This document shows positions 15,184 through 21,700 of a stretch of DNA of 21,700 bases, one piece after another. This DNA is from Spartobacteria bacterium (GTDB lineage Bacteria; Verrucomicrobiota; Verrucomicrobiia; Chthoniobacterales; UBA6821), in the NCBI GenBank assembly GCA_947466005.1, contig CANIBV010000016.1, positions 1 to 21,700 of the forward strand, written 5' to 3'. A model generated the notes under the pieces. It saw only the letters and a program-made list of their open reading frames with translations, ran no database searches and had not been told where the DNA came from. The position numbers and the translations under genes are program-made. The number at the start of each line of letters is the position of its first letter. Position 1 is the stretch's first letter.

Positions 15184-15219
15184 GGATGAAGGTTGATTTG
15201 TGAATTATGAAGGATGAAA
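15184..15219 (-). repeat. GGATGAA-type repeats upstream of the Lrp gene
   Basis: On the gene's strand this reads as CT-rich copies of TTCATCCTTCATAATT, just upstream of the start at 15175. Bases 15203-15219 are identical to 10549-10565, showing the same repeat family in a distant spacer. The orientation relative to the gene (pyrimidine-rich before the start) is as in the other spacers. Confidence 0.75.
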
Positions 15220-15293
15220 ACGAGGCCGGGGCTTTTAGCACTCAATGAAAGCACCTCTTTCAACTTCAGTGCAGACGGTTTTTTGTCAGCGCC

Positions 15294-15319
15294 TTCAGGT
15301 CTCAGGTTTCAAGTTTCAG
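15294..15319 (-). repeat. CAGGTTT-type heptamer repeats at the end of the small gene
   Basis: Plus strand TTCAGGT, CTCAGGT, TTCAAGT, TTCAG; on the coding strand it is the purine-rich GAAACTTGAAACCTGAG type. It covers the stop codon of the 81-residue gene. Its first 12 bases (15294-15305) are the exact reverse complement of 21677-21688 after the mrdA gene. Confidence 0.7.
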
Positions 15320-15561
15320 CCTTCTCGGTTACCCTCGATCCACGCCAGGGCCTTGTCGTAGCTGCGACGCTCGAGGTAGTGGCGGAACTGGGGGTCGAGT
15401 TCACCGGGCGGCAGCACGGCGGAAAGACGCTCGATCCGTGCCGAGACATCCATGAGGCGCTGCAGATGCCCAGCCTGATCGCGGTCGCGGTGGGTGTGAT
15501 CCCCGATGACGGCGAGGCGTTCCCTCAATGCCTCGGCGAGCGGGGTAAAGTCGGGAGTCAT
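15316..15561 (-). CDS. Small hypothetical protein downstream of aroC
   Basis: This 81-residue acidic-to-neutral helical protein (MTPDFTPLAEALRERLAVIG ... HRDRDQAGHLQRLMDVSARI ... FRHYLERRSYDKALAWIEG) has no membrane segment and no known motif. It starts 40 bases after the aroC stop on the same strand, with a weak TAAGG before the ATG, so it is probably co-transcribed with aroC. The regular spacing of charged and leucine residues and the conserved look of the C-terminal FRHYLERRSYDKAL suggest a real gene. A long plus-strand frame overlaps it but lacks any sensible protein features. Function unknown; I would not name it. Confidence 0.6.
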   Translation of the reverse strand: MTPDFTPLAEALRERLAVIGDHTHRDRDQAGHLQRLMDVSARIERLSAVLPPGELDPQFRHYLERRSYDKALAWIEGNREG

Positions 15562-15601
15562 CGCGCCTTAGGTTGCCGGGGTTTCCTTGGCGGGAGAGGA
15601 T

Positions 15602-16690
15602 TCAGGGGAGGACATTCTGACCGTGCTGACGGAGCAGGTGGTCGCAGATCACGAGGTTAGCCATAGCCTCGACCATGGGAACGGCTCTTGGCAGGACGCA
15701 GGCGTCGTGGCGTCCGCGCGCTGCCAACTCAGCCGCCTCGCCTGACACAGTGACGGTCTGCTGGGGCTTCGCGATCGTCGCAGTCGGCTTGAAGGCGATG
15801 CGGAAGAAGATGTCCTCCCCGTTGCTGATACCGCCCTGAATGCCGCCGGAGCGGTTGGTGGCGGTGTGTACCTGGCCGGTCTCGATCACAAAGGCATCGT
15901 TGTGTTCGCTACCGGTCTGGCGGGAGCCGGCGAAGCCGCTTCCGATCTCAAACCCTTTGGTGGCGGGCAGGCTCATCATGGCCTTCGCAAGGTCGGCCTC
16001 GAGCTTGTCGAAGACGGGTTCACCGAGTCCCACGGGGACGCCGCGTATCACGCACTCAATCACTCCCCCGATGCTGTCGCCACGTGAACGGACTTCCTTG
16101 ATGCGCTCGATCATCTTCTCTGCCGCCATGGGATCGGGGCAGCGCACGGGAGTGGCATCCACGTCGGCAATGGTCACGGTCCCGGTATCGACCGAGGAAT
16201 CGATGTCATGGATCGAGCGGACATAGGCAATGGCCTCAAAGTCGGGGTGCAGGGTGCGGATGACCTTCTTGGCGACGACGCCGGCGGCGACGCGACCGAT
16301 GGTCTCGCGGGCGGAGGAGCGCCCCCCCCCCTCCCAGTTCCGGATGCCGTACTTGGACTGATAGGTGTAGTCCGCGTGCGAGGGGCGGAACATGGTCTCC
16401 ATCTCGGTGTAGGCCGAGGGACGGGCATCCTTGTTGTCGACGGCAACGAGGATCGGAGTCCCAAGGGTCTGCCCCTGGAAGACTCCCGAGAGGATTCGGC
16501 ACTTATCTTCCTCCTGTCTCGGGGTGACGATGTCACTCTGGCCCGGTCGACGACGATCGAGCTCGATCTGGATTTCCTCGGGGGTGATCGGGAGACGTGC
16601 AGGGCAGCCATCGATAACGCAACCGACCCCACCGCCATGAGATTCGCCCCAAGTGGAGACGCGAAAGAGTGTGCCGAAGATACTCGCCAT
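15602..16690 (-). CDS. aroC: Chorismate synthase
   Basis: This enzyme converts 5-enolpyruvylshikimate-3-phosphate to chorismate, the last step of the common aromatic pathway, and needs reduced FMN. The protein of 362 residues starts at MASIFGTLFRVSTWGESHGG (catalytic His in GESHG, H18). It carries FRPSHADYTYQ at about 101-111 with its conserved His, and the FMN-site signature NWEGGGRSSARET at 118-130. The end has GGISNGEDIFFRIAFKPT and DACVLPRAVPMVEAM, both standard. The frame continues upstream to 16861, but those residues are low-complexity and unconserved, so the ATG at 16690 is the start; it lacks a clear Shine-Dalgarno. Ten consecutive G (16322-16331 as C) encode the GGG of the signature. 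Divergent from mreB. Confidence 0.96.
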   Translation of the reverse strand: MASIFGTLFRVSTWGESHGGGVGCVIDGCPARLPITPEEIQIELDRRRPGQSDIVTPRQEEDKCRILSGVFQGQTLGTPILVAVDNKDARPSAYTEMETMFRPSHADYTYQSKYGIRNWEGGGRSSARETIGRVAAGVVAKKVIRTLHPDFEAIAYVRSIHDIDSSVDTGTVTIADVDATPVRCPDPMAAEKMIERIKEVRSRGDSIGGVIECVIRGVPVGLGEPVFDKLEADLAKAMMSLPATKGFEIGSGFAGSRQTGSEHNDAFVIETGQVHTATNRSGGIQGGISNGEDIFFRIAFKPTATIAKPQQTVTVSGEAAELAARGRHDACVLPRAVPMVEAMANLVICDHLLRQHGQNVLP

Positions 16691-16781
16691 AAGAGCGCTA
16701 CTTAAGCGTAACAGCCCCCCCCATTCACGCAAAATCGCCCCATCGGCTCCCTGACCACTCCCGATCGCGAATGAAGGAAAG

Positions 16782-16815
16782 GCGTCACAGCACTCCAAAA
16801 GGGGGTGCTTGACGC
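16782..16815 (+). promoter_or_regulatory. Strong 14-bp hairpin in the aroC-mreB divergent spacer
   Basis: GCGTCA, a bulged C, then AGCACTCC (16782-16796) pairs with GGGGTGCTTGACGC (16802-16815), with loop AAAAG. There is one G-T pair and one bulge. It lies where no transcript from either neighbour should terminate, and it covers the TTGACG that could be a -35 box. Operator, structured leader or remnant are all open. Confidence 0.6.
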
Positions 16816-16835
16816 GACTCTCGGGAGGTTTTAAT
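16809..16835 (+). promoter_or_regulatory. Candidate mreB promoter
   Basis: TTGACG (16809-16814) and TTTAAT (16830-16835) resemble -35 and -10 boxes, but the 15-base gap is short of the usual 17. The -35 sits in the hairpin's right arm. It would give a leader of about 140 bases for mreB. Weak support. Confidence 0.3.
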
Positions 16836-16980
16836 GAATAATAAGTAATTTCAGATTGCAAACGCGTCCGGCAGTCCTTTCCAACTCTTTTGGAGAGGGG
16901 CTGGCATGGCGCTTGTCGTCCGGTCGGCTATCATTATTCAGCTCAATTTTCAACGTCAGTCCCTTACCCCTATCATCACC

Positions 16981-18021
16981 ATGTTCAGCAAAATTTTCGG
17001 CTTTTTCTCCAGTGACATCGGCATCGATCTCGGTACCGCCAACACCCTCGTCTATGTGAAGGACCGCGGCATCGTCCTGCGCGAACCCTCCATTGTTGCC
17101 GTGAAGGCCGGCACCACCCACGTGCTGGCCGTCGGTGACGAGGCCAAGCGGATGCTTGGACGCACCCCCGGCAATATCACCGCGATCCGCCCCCTCAAGG
17201 ACGGCGTCATTGCCGACTTCGAGATCACCGAGGCCATGCTACGCCACTTCATCACCAAGGCGCACGGCCAGCGCCGGTTTGTCCGTCCACGCGTCGTGAT
17301 CGCCGTTCCGAGCGGCATCACTGAGGTCGAGAAGCGCGCCGTCAAGGACTCGGCCATGCACGCCGGGGCCCGTGAGGTCTATTTGATCGAAGAGCCGATG
17401 GCCGCCGCAATAGGAGTCGGTCTCCCGGTCACAGATCCCGCCGGCAACATGATCATCGACATCGGCGGAGGCACCACCGAGGTCGCCATCATCTCGCTTG
17501 CCGGCATCGTCTTAAGCCGCAGCGTCCGCGTTGCGGGCGACGAACTCGACGAGGCGATCGTCCAGTACCTCAAGCGTGCCTACAACCTCATGATCGGAGA
17601 GCGCACCGCCGAGGAGATCAAGCTCCGTCTCGGCAGCGCTTTCCCGCTCGAGAAGGAACTCACCATGGAAGTGAAGGGCCGCGATCTCGTCGCGGGACTT
17701 CCCAAGACCATCACCATCACCTCACAGGAGATCCGCGACGCCCTCATGGAGCCTGTCTCCCGCATCGTCGAGGCGGTCCGCATCACGCTTGAGCGTTGCC
17801 CTCCCGAGCTCTCTGCCGACCTTGTGGATCGCGGCGTCGTCCTTGCCGGTGGCGGCGCCCTTCTGAGGGGACTCGACAAGCTCATCGCCTCGGAGACGGG
17901 GCTTCCCGTCCACGTTGCCGAGGATCCTCTCAGCGCGGTGGCCGAAGGTACCGGAAAAGCTCTTCAGGAGATTGATTTCCTGCGCGCCGTCGCGGCATCG
18001 ACGGACCGGCCCAAATTCTAG
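16981..18021 (+). CDS. mreB: Rod-shape determining protein MreB
   Basis: This actin-like ATPase forms membrane-bound filaments that guide lateral cell-wall synthesis. From the ATG at 16981 it has 346 residues, the family norm. It opens with MFSKIFGFFSSDIGIDLGTA (phosphate-1 motif), continues with NTLVYVKDRGIVLREPS, and has MIIDIGGGTTEVAIISL (phosphate-2) mid-protein and VVLAGGGALLRGLDKL (adenosine motif) near the end. The short hydrophobic start, FSKIFGFF, is a typical membrane-targeting helix in Gram-negative MreB. The frame extends upstream to 16906, but those residues are unlike the family, so I chose 16981. First gene of mreB-mreC-mreD-mrdA. Confidence 0.98.
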   Translation: MFSKIFGFFSSDIGIDLGTANTLVYVKDRGIVLREPSIVAVKAGTTHVLAVGDEAKRMLGRTPGNITAIRPLKDGVIADFEITEAMLRHFITKAHGQRRFVRPRVVIAVPSGITEVEKRAVKDSAMHAGAREVYLIEEPMAAAIGVGLPVTDPAGNMIIDIGGGTTEVAIISLAGIVLSRSVRVAGDELDEAIVQYLKRAYNLMIGERTAEEIKLRLGSAFPLEKELTMEVKGRDLVAGLPKTITITSQEIRDALMEPVSRIVEAVRITLERCPPELSADLVDRGVVLAGGGALLRGLDKLIASETGLPVHVAEDPLSAVAEGTGKALQEIDFLRAVAASTDRPKF

Positions 18022-18030
18022 AGTTTGATG

Positions 18031-18067
18031 GAGGCGTGCCGGCAGGGCTTCATCGGCTCACCGCCTC
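18031..18067 (+). other. Possible RNA hairpin between mreB and mreC
   Basis: GAGGCG (18031-18036) and GCCG (18038-18041) pair with CGGC (18054-18057) and CGCCTC (18062-18067), with internal unpaired bases. It is ten bases after the mreB stop, with no T run behind it, so a full terminator is unlikely; it could stabilise the mreB message or lower read-through into mreC. Confidence 0.4.
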
Positions 18068-18112
18068 TGCGCGCTAGTCACCCGCTCCTCGCCCTCCTCG
18101 CCCGATAGGCAG

Positions 18113-18910
18113 ATGAAAAAACTACAGATAGCATCCCTTGCCATCCTGGTCGTTGCCATCGTGTGGTTTTGTCTCCTGGAGGCGGGAACTCTCTCAAGTC
18201 TTCAGTCAGGTTTACTCGCTATTCTCTCGCCGATCACCCGTTCCGGCGGTGCGGTGAAGAAGAGCATCAGCGGCATTGGCAAGGACCTGATGACGCTTGA
18301 GCAGCTTCAGAAGGAATACGACCGGATCCTTGCGGAGAACCGCCGCCTGCGCGCCGAGAACAGCGGCCTCCGTGACCTCCAGACGGACAACGATCACCTG
18401 CGCCAAGTGCTCGGATACCGGGAGCGTTCGGCCTTCCGCCTCATTCCGGCAGCGGTGCTGGGGCATGATGCTGGAACCTGGTGGAGCACGATCAAGATCA
18501 ACCGCGGCTCCAAGGACGGGATCGCGGTTGACATGCCGGTCATCACCGACCGTGGGCTTGTCGGAAAGACGACGGCCGTTTCAAGTGACGTGAGCGAGGT
18601 AGTGTTGATTTCGGATGAGAATTGCAAGGTGGCGGCCAAGGTGGAGGGAACCAAGGAGCAGGGGATCAGCGGTGGCGCACGGGATACGGCGGGAGAGTTG
18701 CATCTGACATTTTTAAGCAAACTGGCTGATCTTCAGCCCGGGCAGAAAGTTTACACAGCGGGAGTGAGCGGCGGGATTTTCCCCTCCGGTCTTGCCCTCG
18801 GCACGGTGAAAAGCTTTCACGCCCGCGAACTTGATGGCGAAGCCATCCTCGAGCCTTCCGCCGATCTCGGCGACCTCGAGGAGGTCTATGTCGTCACCGG
18901 CGCGAAATGA
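18113..18910 (+). CDS. mreC: Rod shape-determining protein MreC
   Basis: MreC is a bitopic membrane protein that links MreB and the peptidoglycan synthases in the periplasm. The 265-residue protein has one N-terminal membrane span (about 5-22) and a coiled coil at about 60-100 (LEQLQKEYDRILAENRRLRA ENSGL). The beta-rich periplasmic domain follows, with typical NRGSKDGIAVDMPVITDRGL VGK at about 130-152 and FPSGLALGTV near the end. ATG at 18113 follows a weak AGGCAG site. Its stop overlaps the mreD start by ATGA, so translation is coupled. Order and length fit mreC; confidence is high. Confidence 0.96.
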   Translation: MKKLQIASLAILVVAIVWFCLLEAGTLSSLQSGLLAILSPITRSGGAVKKSISGIGKDLMTLEQLQKEYDRILAENRRLRAENSGLRDLQTDNDHLRQVLGYRERSAFRLIPAAVLGHDAGTWWSTIKINRGSKDGIAVDMPVITDRGLVGKTTAVSSDVSEVVLISDENCKVAAKVEGTKEQGISGGARDTAGELHLTFLSKLADLQPGQKVYTAGVSGGIFPSGLALGTVKSFHARELDGEAILEPSADLGDLEEVYVVTGAK

Positions 18911-19461
18911 GGCATACCCTTCTCTTCGTCATCCTGATCCTCCTGTTGCCTGTCTCGGTGGCCATGCAGGATTTATTGCCCGCGATCCCTGTGGCACAGG
19001 CGAGGATCCAGATCCTGCCTGTTCTTTTCTGCTTCGCCATGCTGGCGCTGCCGCTCCTGCCGGCGCTCTTCTTTGCCCTCGCCACGGCGTTGGTTCAGGG
19101 ACTTGTCCTTCTGCAAATCCAGGCTGGTCAGTCTGAGTTGGGGCTCACCCTGCCCATAGTCTTCTTCATCGCCTGGGCGATCGTGCTTCAAATGTCCAGT
19201 GAGGCCACCCACGGAATGCGCTGGGAGCTGCACGCCTTCGGCAGCGCCCTGGTCACCCTCACCCTGCTAGGCGGAGAGTTTCTCGTGTTGTGCATCAAGC
19301 GGGGAGGATTTCCCCTCGATATGAGCGTCGGCCTGCGGATCATCGTCCCCGCGCTGGTCGCTCCATTCCTCGCCCCCGCCCTCTATTTCATGCTCAGGGC
19401 TCTGGTGCCACTCTCTCCCGATGCCGGGCCGGTAGCAGCGCAGCCCTCGTTCAAACGCTGA
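18907..19461 (+). CDS. mreD: MreD-like membrane protein
   Basis: This 184-residue hydrophobic protein has about six predicted spans (near 4-22, 34-52, 53-72, 79-96, 110-130, 144-166). MreD sequences are poorly conserved; the call rests on size, topology, and position between mreC (ATGA overlap) and mrdA, the standard mreBCD-pbp2 order. It would work with MreC in the inner membrane to coordinate wall elongation. No catalytic motif is expected. The tail is short and polar (PSFKR). Confidence 0.8.
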   Translation: MRHTLLFVILILLLPVSVAMQDLLPAIPVAQARIQILPVLFCFAMLALPLLPALFFALATALVQGLVLLQIQAGQSELGLTLPIVFFIAWAIVLQMSSEATHGMRWELHAFGSALVTLTLLGGEFLVLCIKRGGFPLDMSVGLRIIVPALVAPFLAPALYFMLRALVPLSPDAGPVAAQPSFKR

Positions 19462-19465
19462 TGTC

Positions 19466-21664
19466 ATGAAGGCCGAGGAAGATTCACAGCGCAAGATCCT
19501 GATCCTGGCGGGCATCCTGATGGTTGCCCTCCTCATCTTGCTTCTGCGGATGTGGTACGTGCAGATTTACAAGGGAGCCGGCTACAAGGCCCGCATCAAG
19601 GGTCACTCCCAGCTCACCGTCCGCCTACCCGCTGTGCGAGGCGAGATCTGCGACCGACACGGCGTGCCCCTTGTCGAAAACCGCGCCAGCATGGAGGTCG
19701 AGTTCTACCTGCCCGATATCGTCCGGGCATGGAAGGAGGAGCATGGCTCGATCCCAAAGCTGAAATACTGGGGCCTCGACCACGGCATGCGGGCGCTCAA
19801 GGAGCAGCCTGACATCGTGAAGATCGTCAACGAGTCGATCGTTCCCCGTCTCGAGAAGCTCGGTCTCGCGGGCGACTACAACAGCCGCAAACTCCAGCTC
19901 CATTTCCGTGACAATGCGGAGGTGCCGTACGTCTACCGCCAGGATCTTGACTTCGAGACCATGGCCCGCTTCAGCGAGAATAATCTCGACCTTCCGGGTG
20001 TCACGGTGACGCTCAAGCCGGTCCGCCACTATGTCTACGGAGCGCTGGCCGCGCACCTGTTCGGTTACGTAGGCGTCCCCAAGGAGATCGACAAGGAAGA
20101 GGCCTCGCTATTCAACTTTTACCAGCCCGACATCGAGGGGAAGGCCCAGGTCGAGGAGGCCTACAATGACGTGCTCAAGGGCACGGCGGGAACGCGCTTC
20201 CTGCAGCGCAACGCCCACGGGGTAATCGACGGGGAGACCTCCCGGATCGAACCGAAGCAGGGGTCGAAGGTCTACCTGACGATTGATGCCGGCATCCAGT
20301 ACATCGTGGAGAAGGCACTGCGTGTGGTCGGACGCGGCGCCGCCATCGTCCTCGATCCGAACACCGGCGAGATCCTCGCCATGGCCTCGGTCCCCTCGTT
20401 TGACCCAAACCAGTTCGTCCCTTCCATTTCCAGGGCTGACTGGGAAAAGCTCTCCAAGGACCAGACCGACCCGCTGATGAACCGCGCCATCAACGCCTAC
20501 GCGCCCGGCTCGACATTCAAGCTCTGCACCGCGCTGGCTGGCATCCGCGCTGGGATCGGCAACAAGGAGTTCGACTGCAGCGGCGGCGTCCAGTACGGCG
20601 ACAAGTACATGAAGTGCTGGGTGCTCACCGCGAAGCCGCAAATGCCCCCGCACGGCCACCAGGACCTGAGCACCGCGATCAAGAACTCCTGCAACGCCTA
20701 CTTTTTCCAGTACGGAAATGCCGCAGGCATCGATCAGATCGACGCCGTCGGAGGCATGCTGGGTCTCGGCCAGAAGAGTGAGCTCCCCCTTAATAATGTC
20801 GCCTCGGGAGTCCTGCCCGGGTCGGAGTGGCTTTCGCAGAACTACCCGCGCGAGCGCTGGAGTCCCGGCTACACCGCCAACACCTCCATCGGTCAGGGCT
20901 TCGTGCTGGCAACCCCGCTCCAGATGGCCGTCATCGCGGCCACGGTGGCCAACGGGGGTTCGGTCTACCAGCCCCACCTTGTGGACAAAGTCGTCGCTCA
21001 GGATGGGACCGTCCTCAAGGAAGAGCCGATCAAGATCAGGTCCGATCTCATCAAGGAGGGGGGCATCCCCCCCGATCAGTTCGAGAAAGTCCGCAAAGGC
21101 ATGTGGAAGGTCGTCAATGACGACACCGGGACCGCCCGCAAGGCGAGGGTGAAGGATTCCATCGTCGCGGGCAAGACCGGGACCGCCCAGTTCTTTCGCA
21201 ACGGCGTGAAGGATTACCACACCTGGTTCCTCTGCTTCGCCCCCTACGACAAGCCGCGCTACGTCGTCGCCGTCTTCGTGCAGGGCGGCAAGTCGGGCGG
21301 GTCCGTGCCGGCTCCCATCGCCGCTAAGATCCTGGAGCAGATCTTTGCCATGGAGAAGGGGCAGGAGGTGAAGCTGGAGGCTCTTGCTCCGGCCCTGGGG
21401 AATTTCCAGCCGATCGCAGGCATCGACTTTTCCAAGCAGTTTCCCTCCCAGTATGGCTCCGATACCGAGCCCGTGCAGGATGCCCCCGCCGAATCACCCG
21501 AACTCACCCGACAGTCGGGCGGCGCTTCCGGTGCCAAGCCTGACATCAAGGAGGAAGCCGACGCCCAAGGCCGCGCCAACAACAAACCGCGCCCACAGGG
21601 AGGTCTCCAAAAATTCTTCAATTTCCTCGGTGGGGGCCGCTCGGCCGCGTCGAAACAGAATTAG
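19466..21664 (+). CDS. mrdA: Penicillin-binding protein 2 (class B transpeptidase)
   Basis: This D,D-transpeptidase crosslinks peptidoglycan during lateral growth and is the target of beta-lactams such as mecillinam. The protein has 732 residues, longer than typical PBP2 (about 630). A membrane anchor spans about 11-28, a pedestal domain follows, and the catalytic domain holds all three motifs: STFK at 349-352 (acylated S349), SCN at 408-410 (S-x-N type) and KTG at 570-572. The C-terminal 100 residues after the transpeptidase domain are rich in Ala, Pro, Glu, Gln and Gly, and look disordered. Start at 19466 is four bases after the mreD stop. RodA, its polymerase partner, is not in the window. 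Confidence 0.96.
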   Translation: MKAEEDSQRKILILAGILMVALLILLLRMWYVQIYKGAGYKARIKGHSQLTVRLPAVRGEICDRHGVPLVENRASMEVEFYLPDIVRAWKEEHGSIPKLKYWGLDHGMRALKEQPDIVKIVNESIVPRLEKLGLAGDYNSRKLQLHFRDNAEVPYVYRQDLDFETMARFSENNLDLPGVTVTLKPVRHYVYGALAAHLFGYVGVPKEIDKEEASLFNFYQPDIEGKAQVEEAYNDVLKGTAGTRFLQRNAHGVIDGETSRIEPKQGSKVYLTIDAGIQYIVEKALRVVGRGAAIVLDPNTGEILAMASVPSFDPNQFVPSISRADWEKLSKDQTDPLMNRAINAYAPGSTFKLCTALAGIRAGIGNKEFDCSGGVQYGDKYMKCWVLTAKPQMPPHGHQDLSTAIKNSCNAYFFQYGNAAGIDQIDAVGGMLGLGQKSELPLNNVASGVLPGSEWLSQNYPRERWSPGYTANTSIGQGFVLATPLQMAVIAATVANGGSVYQPHLVDKVVAQDGTVLKEEPIKIRSDLIKEGGIPPDQFEKVRKGMWKVVNDDTGTARKARVKDSIVAGKTGTAQFFRNGVKDYHTWFLCFAPYDKPRYVVAVFVQGGKSGGSVPAPIAAKILEQIFAMEKGQEVKLEALAPALGNFQPIAGIDFSKQFPSQYGSDTEPVQDAPAESPELTRQSGGASGAKPDIKEEADAQGRANNKPRPQGGLQKFFNFLGGGRSAASKQN

Positions 21665-21675
21665 ACAATCCGAAA

Positions 21676-21691
21676 GCTGAGACCTGAAAAG
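21676..21691 (+). repeat. CTGAGACCTGAA repeat after mrdA
   Basis: A purine-leaning repeat after the mrdA stop, whose 12 bases at 21677-21688 are the reverse complement of 15294-15305. If the spacer rule holds, a CT-rich complement should lie beyond the window, before the next gene. Confidence 0.55.
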
Positions 21692-21700
21692 AATTTTCCA

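Noticed and set aside
20108..21220. 370-codon minus-strand frame inside mrdA
   Set aside because: It is a shadow of the PBP2 reading frame; no start signal or recognisable domain.

Overview
The window is a GC-rich bacterial chromosome segment that is almost entirely coding. The gene set (mreB-mreC-mreD-mrdA next to a divergent aroC, a ThiH-ThiS pair, an ABC-2 permease followed by a TPR protein of a type I associate with Verrucomicrobiota, and a GT9 heptosyltransferase-like enzyme) suggests a Gram-negative member of the PVC group, most likely Verrucomicrobiota. That assignment is inference from gene style, not from a marker-gene comparison. No rRNA, tRNA, CRISPR array, prophage or insertion sequence was found.

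Layout. (1) 1-2179: two tandem, distantly paralogous glycosyltransferase-like genes, the first cut by the window edge. (2) 2220-2426: a short remnant of an aldose 1-epimerase (galM) gene that keeps only its two ends, with an in-frame stop. (3) 2474-2911: an EVE-domain gene on the minus strand. (4) 3086-9049: a tight co-directional run of tmk, holB, proB, an ABC-2 type permease, a membrane-anchored TPR protein, a calcineurin-like phosphoesterase and a GT9 glycosyltransferase, with several overlapping or abutting starts and stops. (5) 9116-13104: thiH, thiS and a large U32-family protein, separated by spacers made largely of short repeats. (6) 13105-13500: a gene-poor spacer. (7) 13501-16690, minus strand: aroC, a small 81-residue protein, an Lrp/AsnC regulator and a class I aminotransferase, the last two forming an alaR/alaT-like pair. 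(8) 16981-21664: mreB, mreC, mreD and the class B penicillin-binding protein MrdA, the elongation machinery of a rod-shaped cell.

How the genes fit together. Region 8 is a cell-elongation operon: MreB filaments, MreC and MreD as membrane linkers and PBP2 as transpeptidase; the partner RodA is not in the window. Region 4 mixes nucleotide and replication functions (dTMP kinase, clamp-loader delta') with proline synthesis and envelope genes, as is common in compact operons. Regions 3 to 5 otherwise look like housekeeping genes.

The least ordinary feature is a set of short 7- to 8-base tandem repeats in the spacers. On the coding strand, the copy after a stop codon is purine-rich and the copy before the next start codon is its pyrimidine-rich complement. 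The repeat word differs from spacer to spacer, yet the two arms match within a spacer (a perfect 20-bp inverted repeat in one case). Transcripts of these spacers could fold so that the gene 3' end pairs with the leader just before the next start. Several starts behind these repeats lack a Shine-Dalgarno sequence. A second unexplained structure is a strong 14-bp hairpin in the divergent aroC/mreB spacer.
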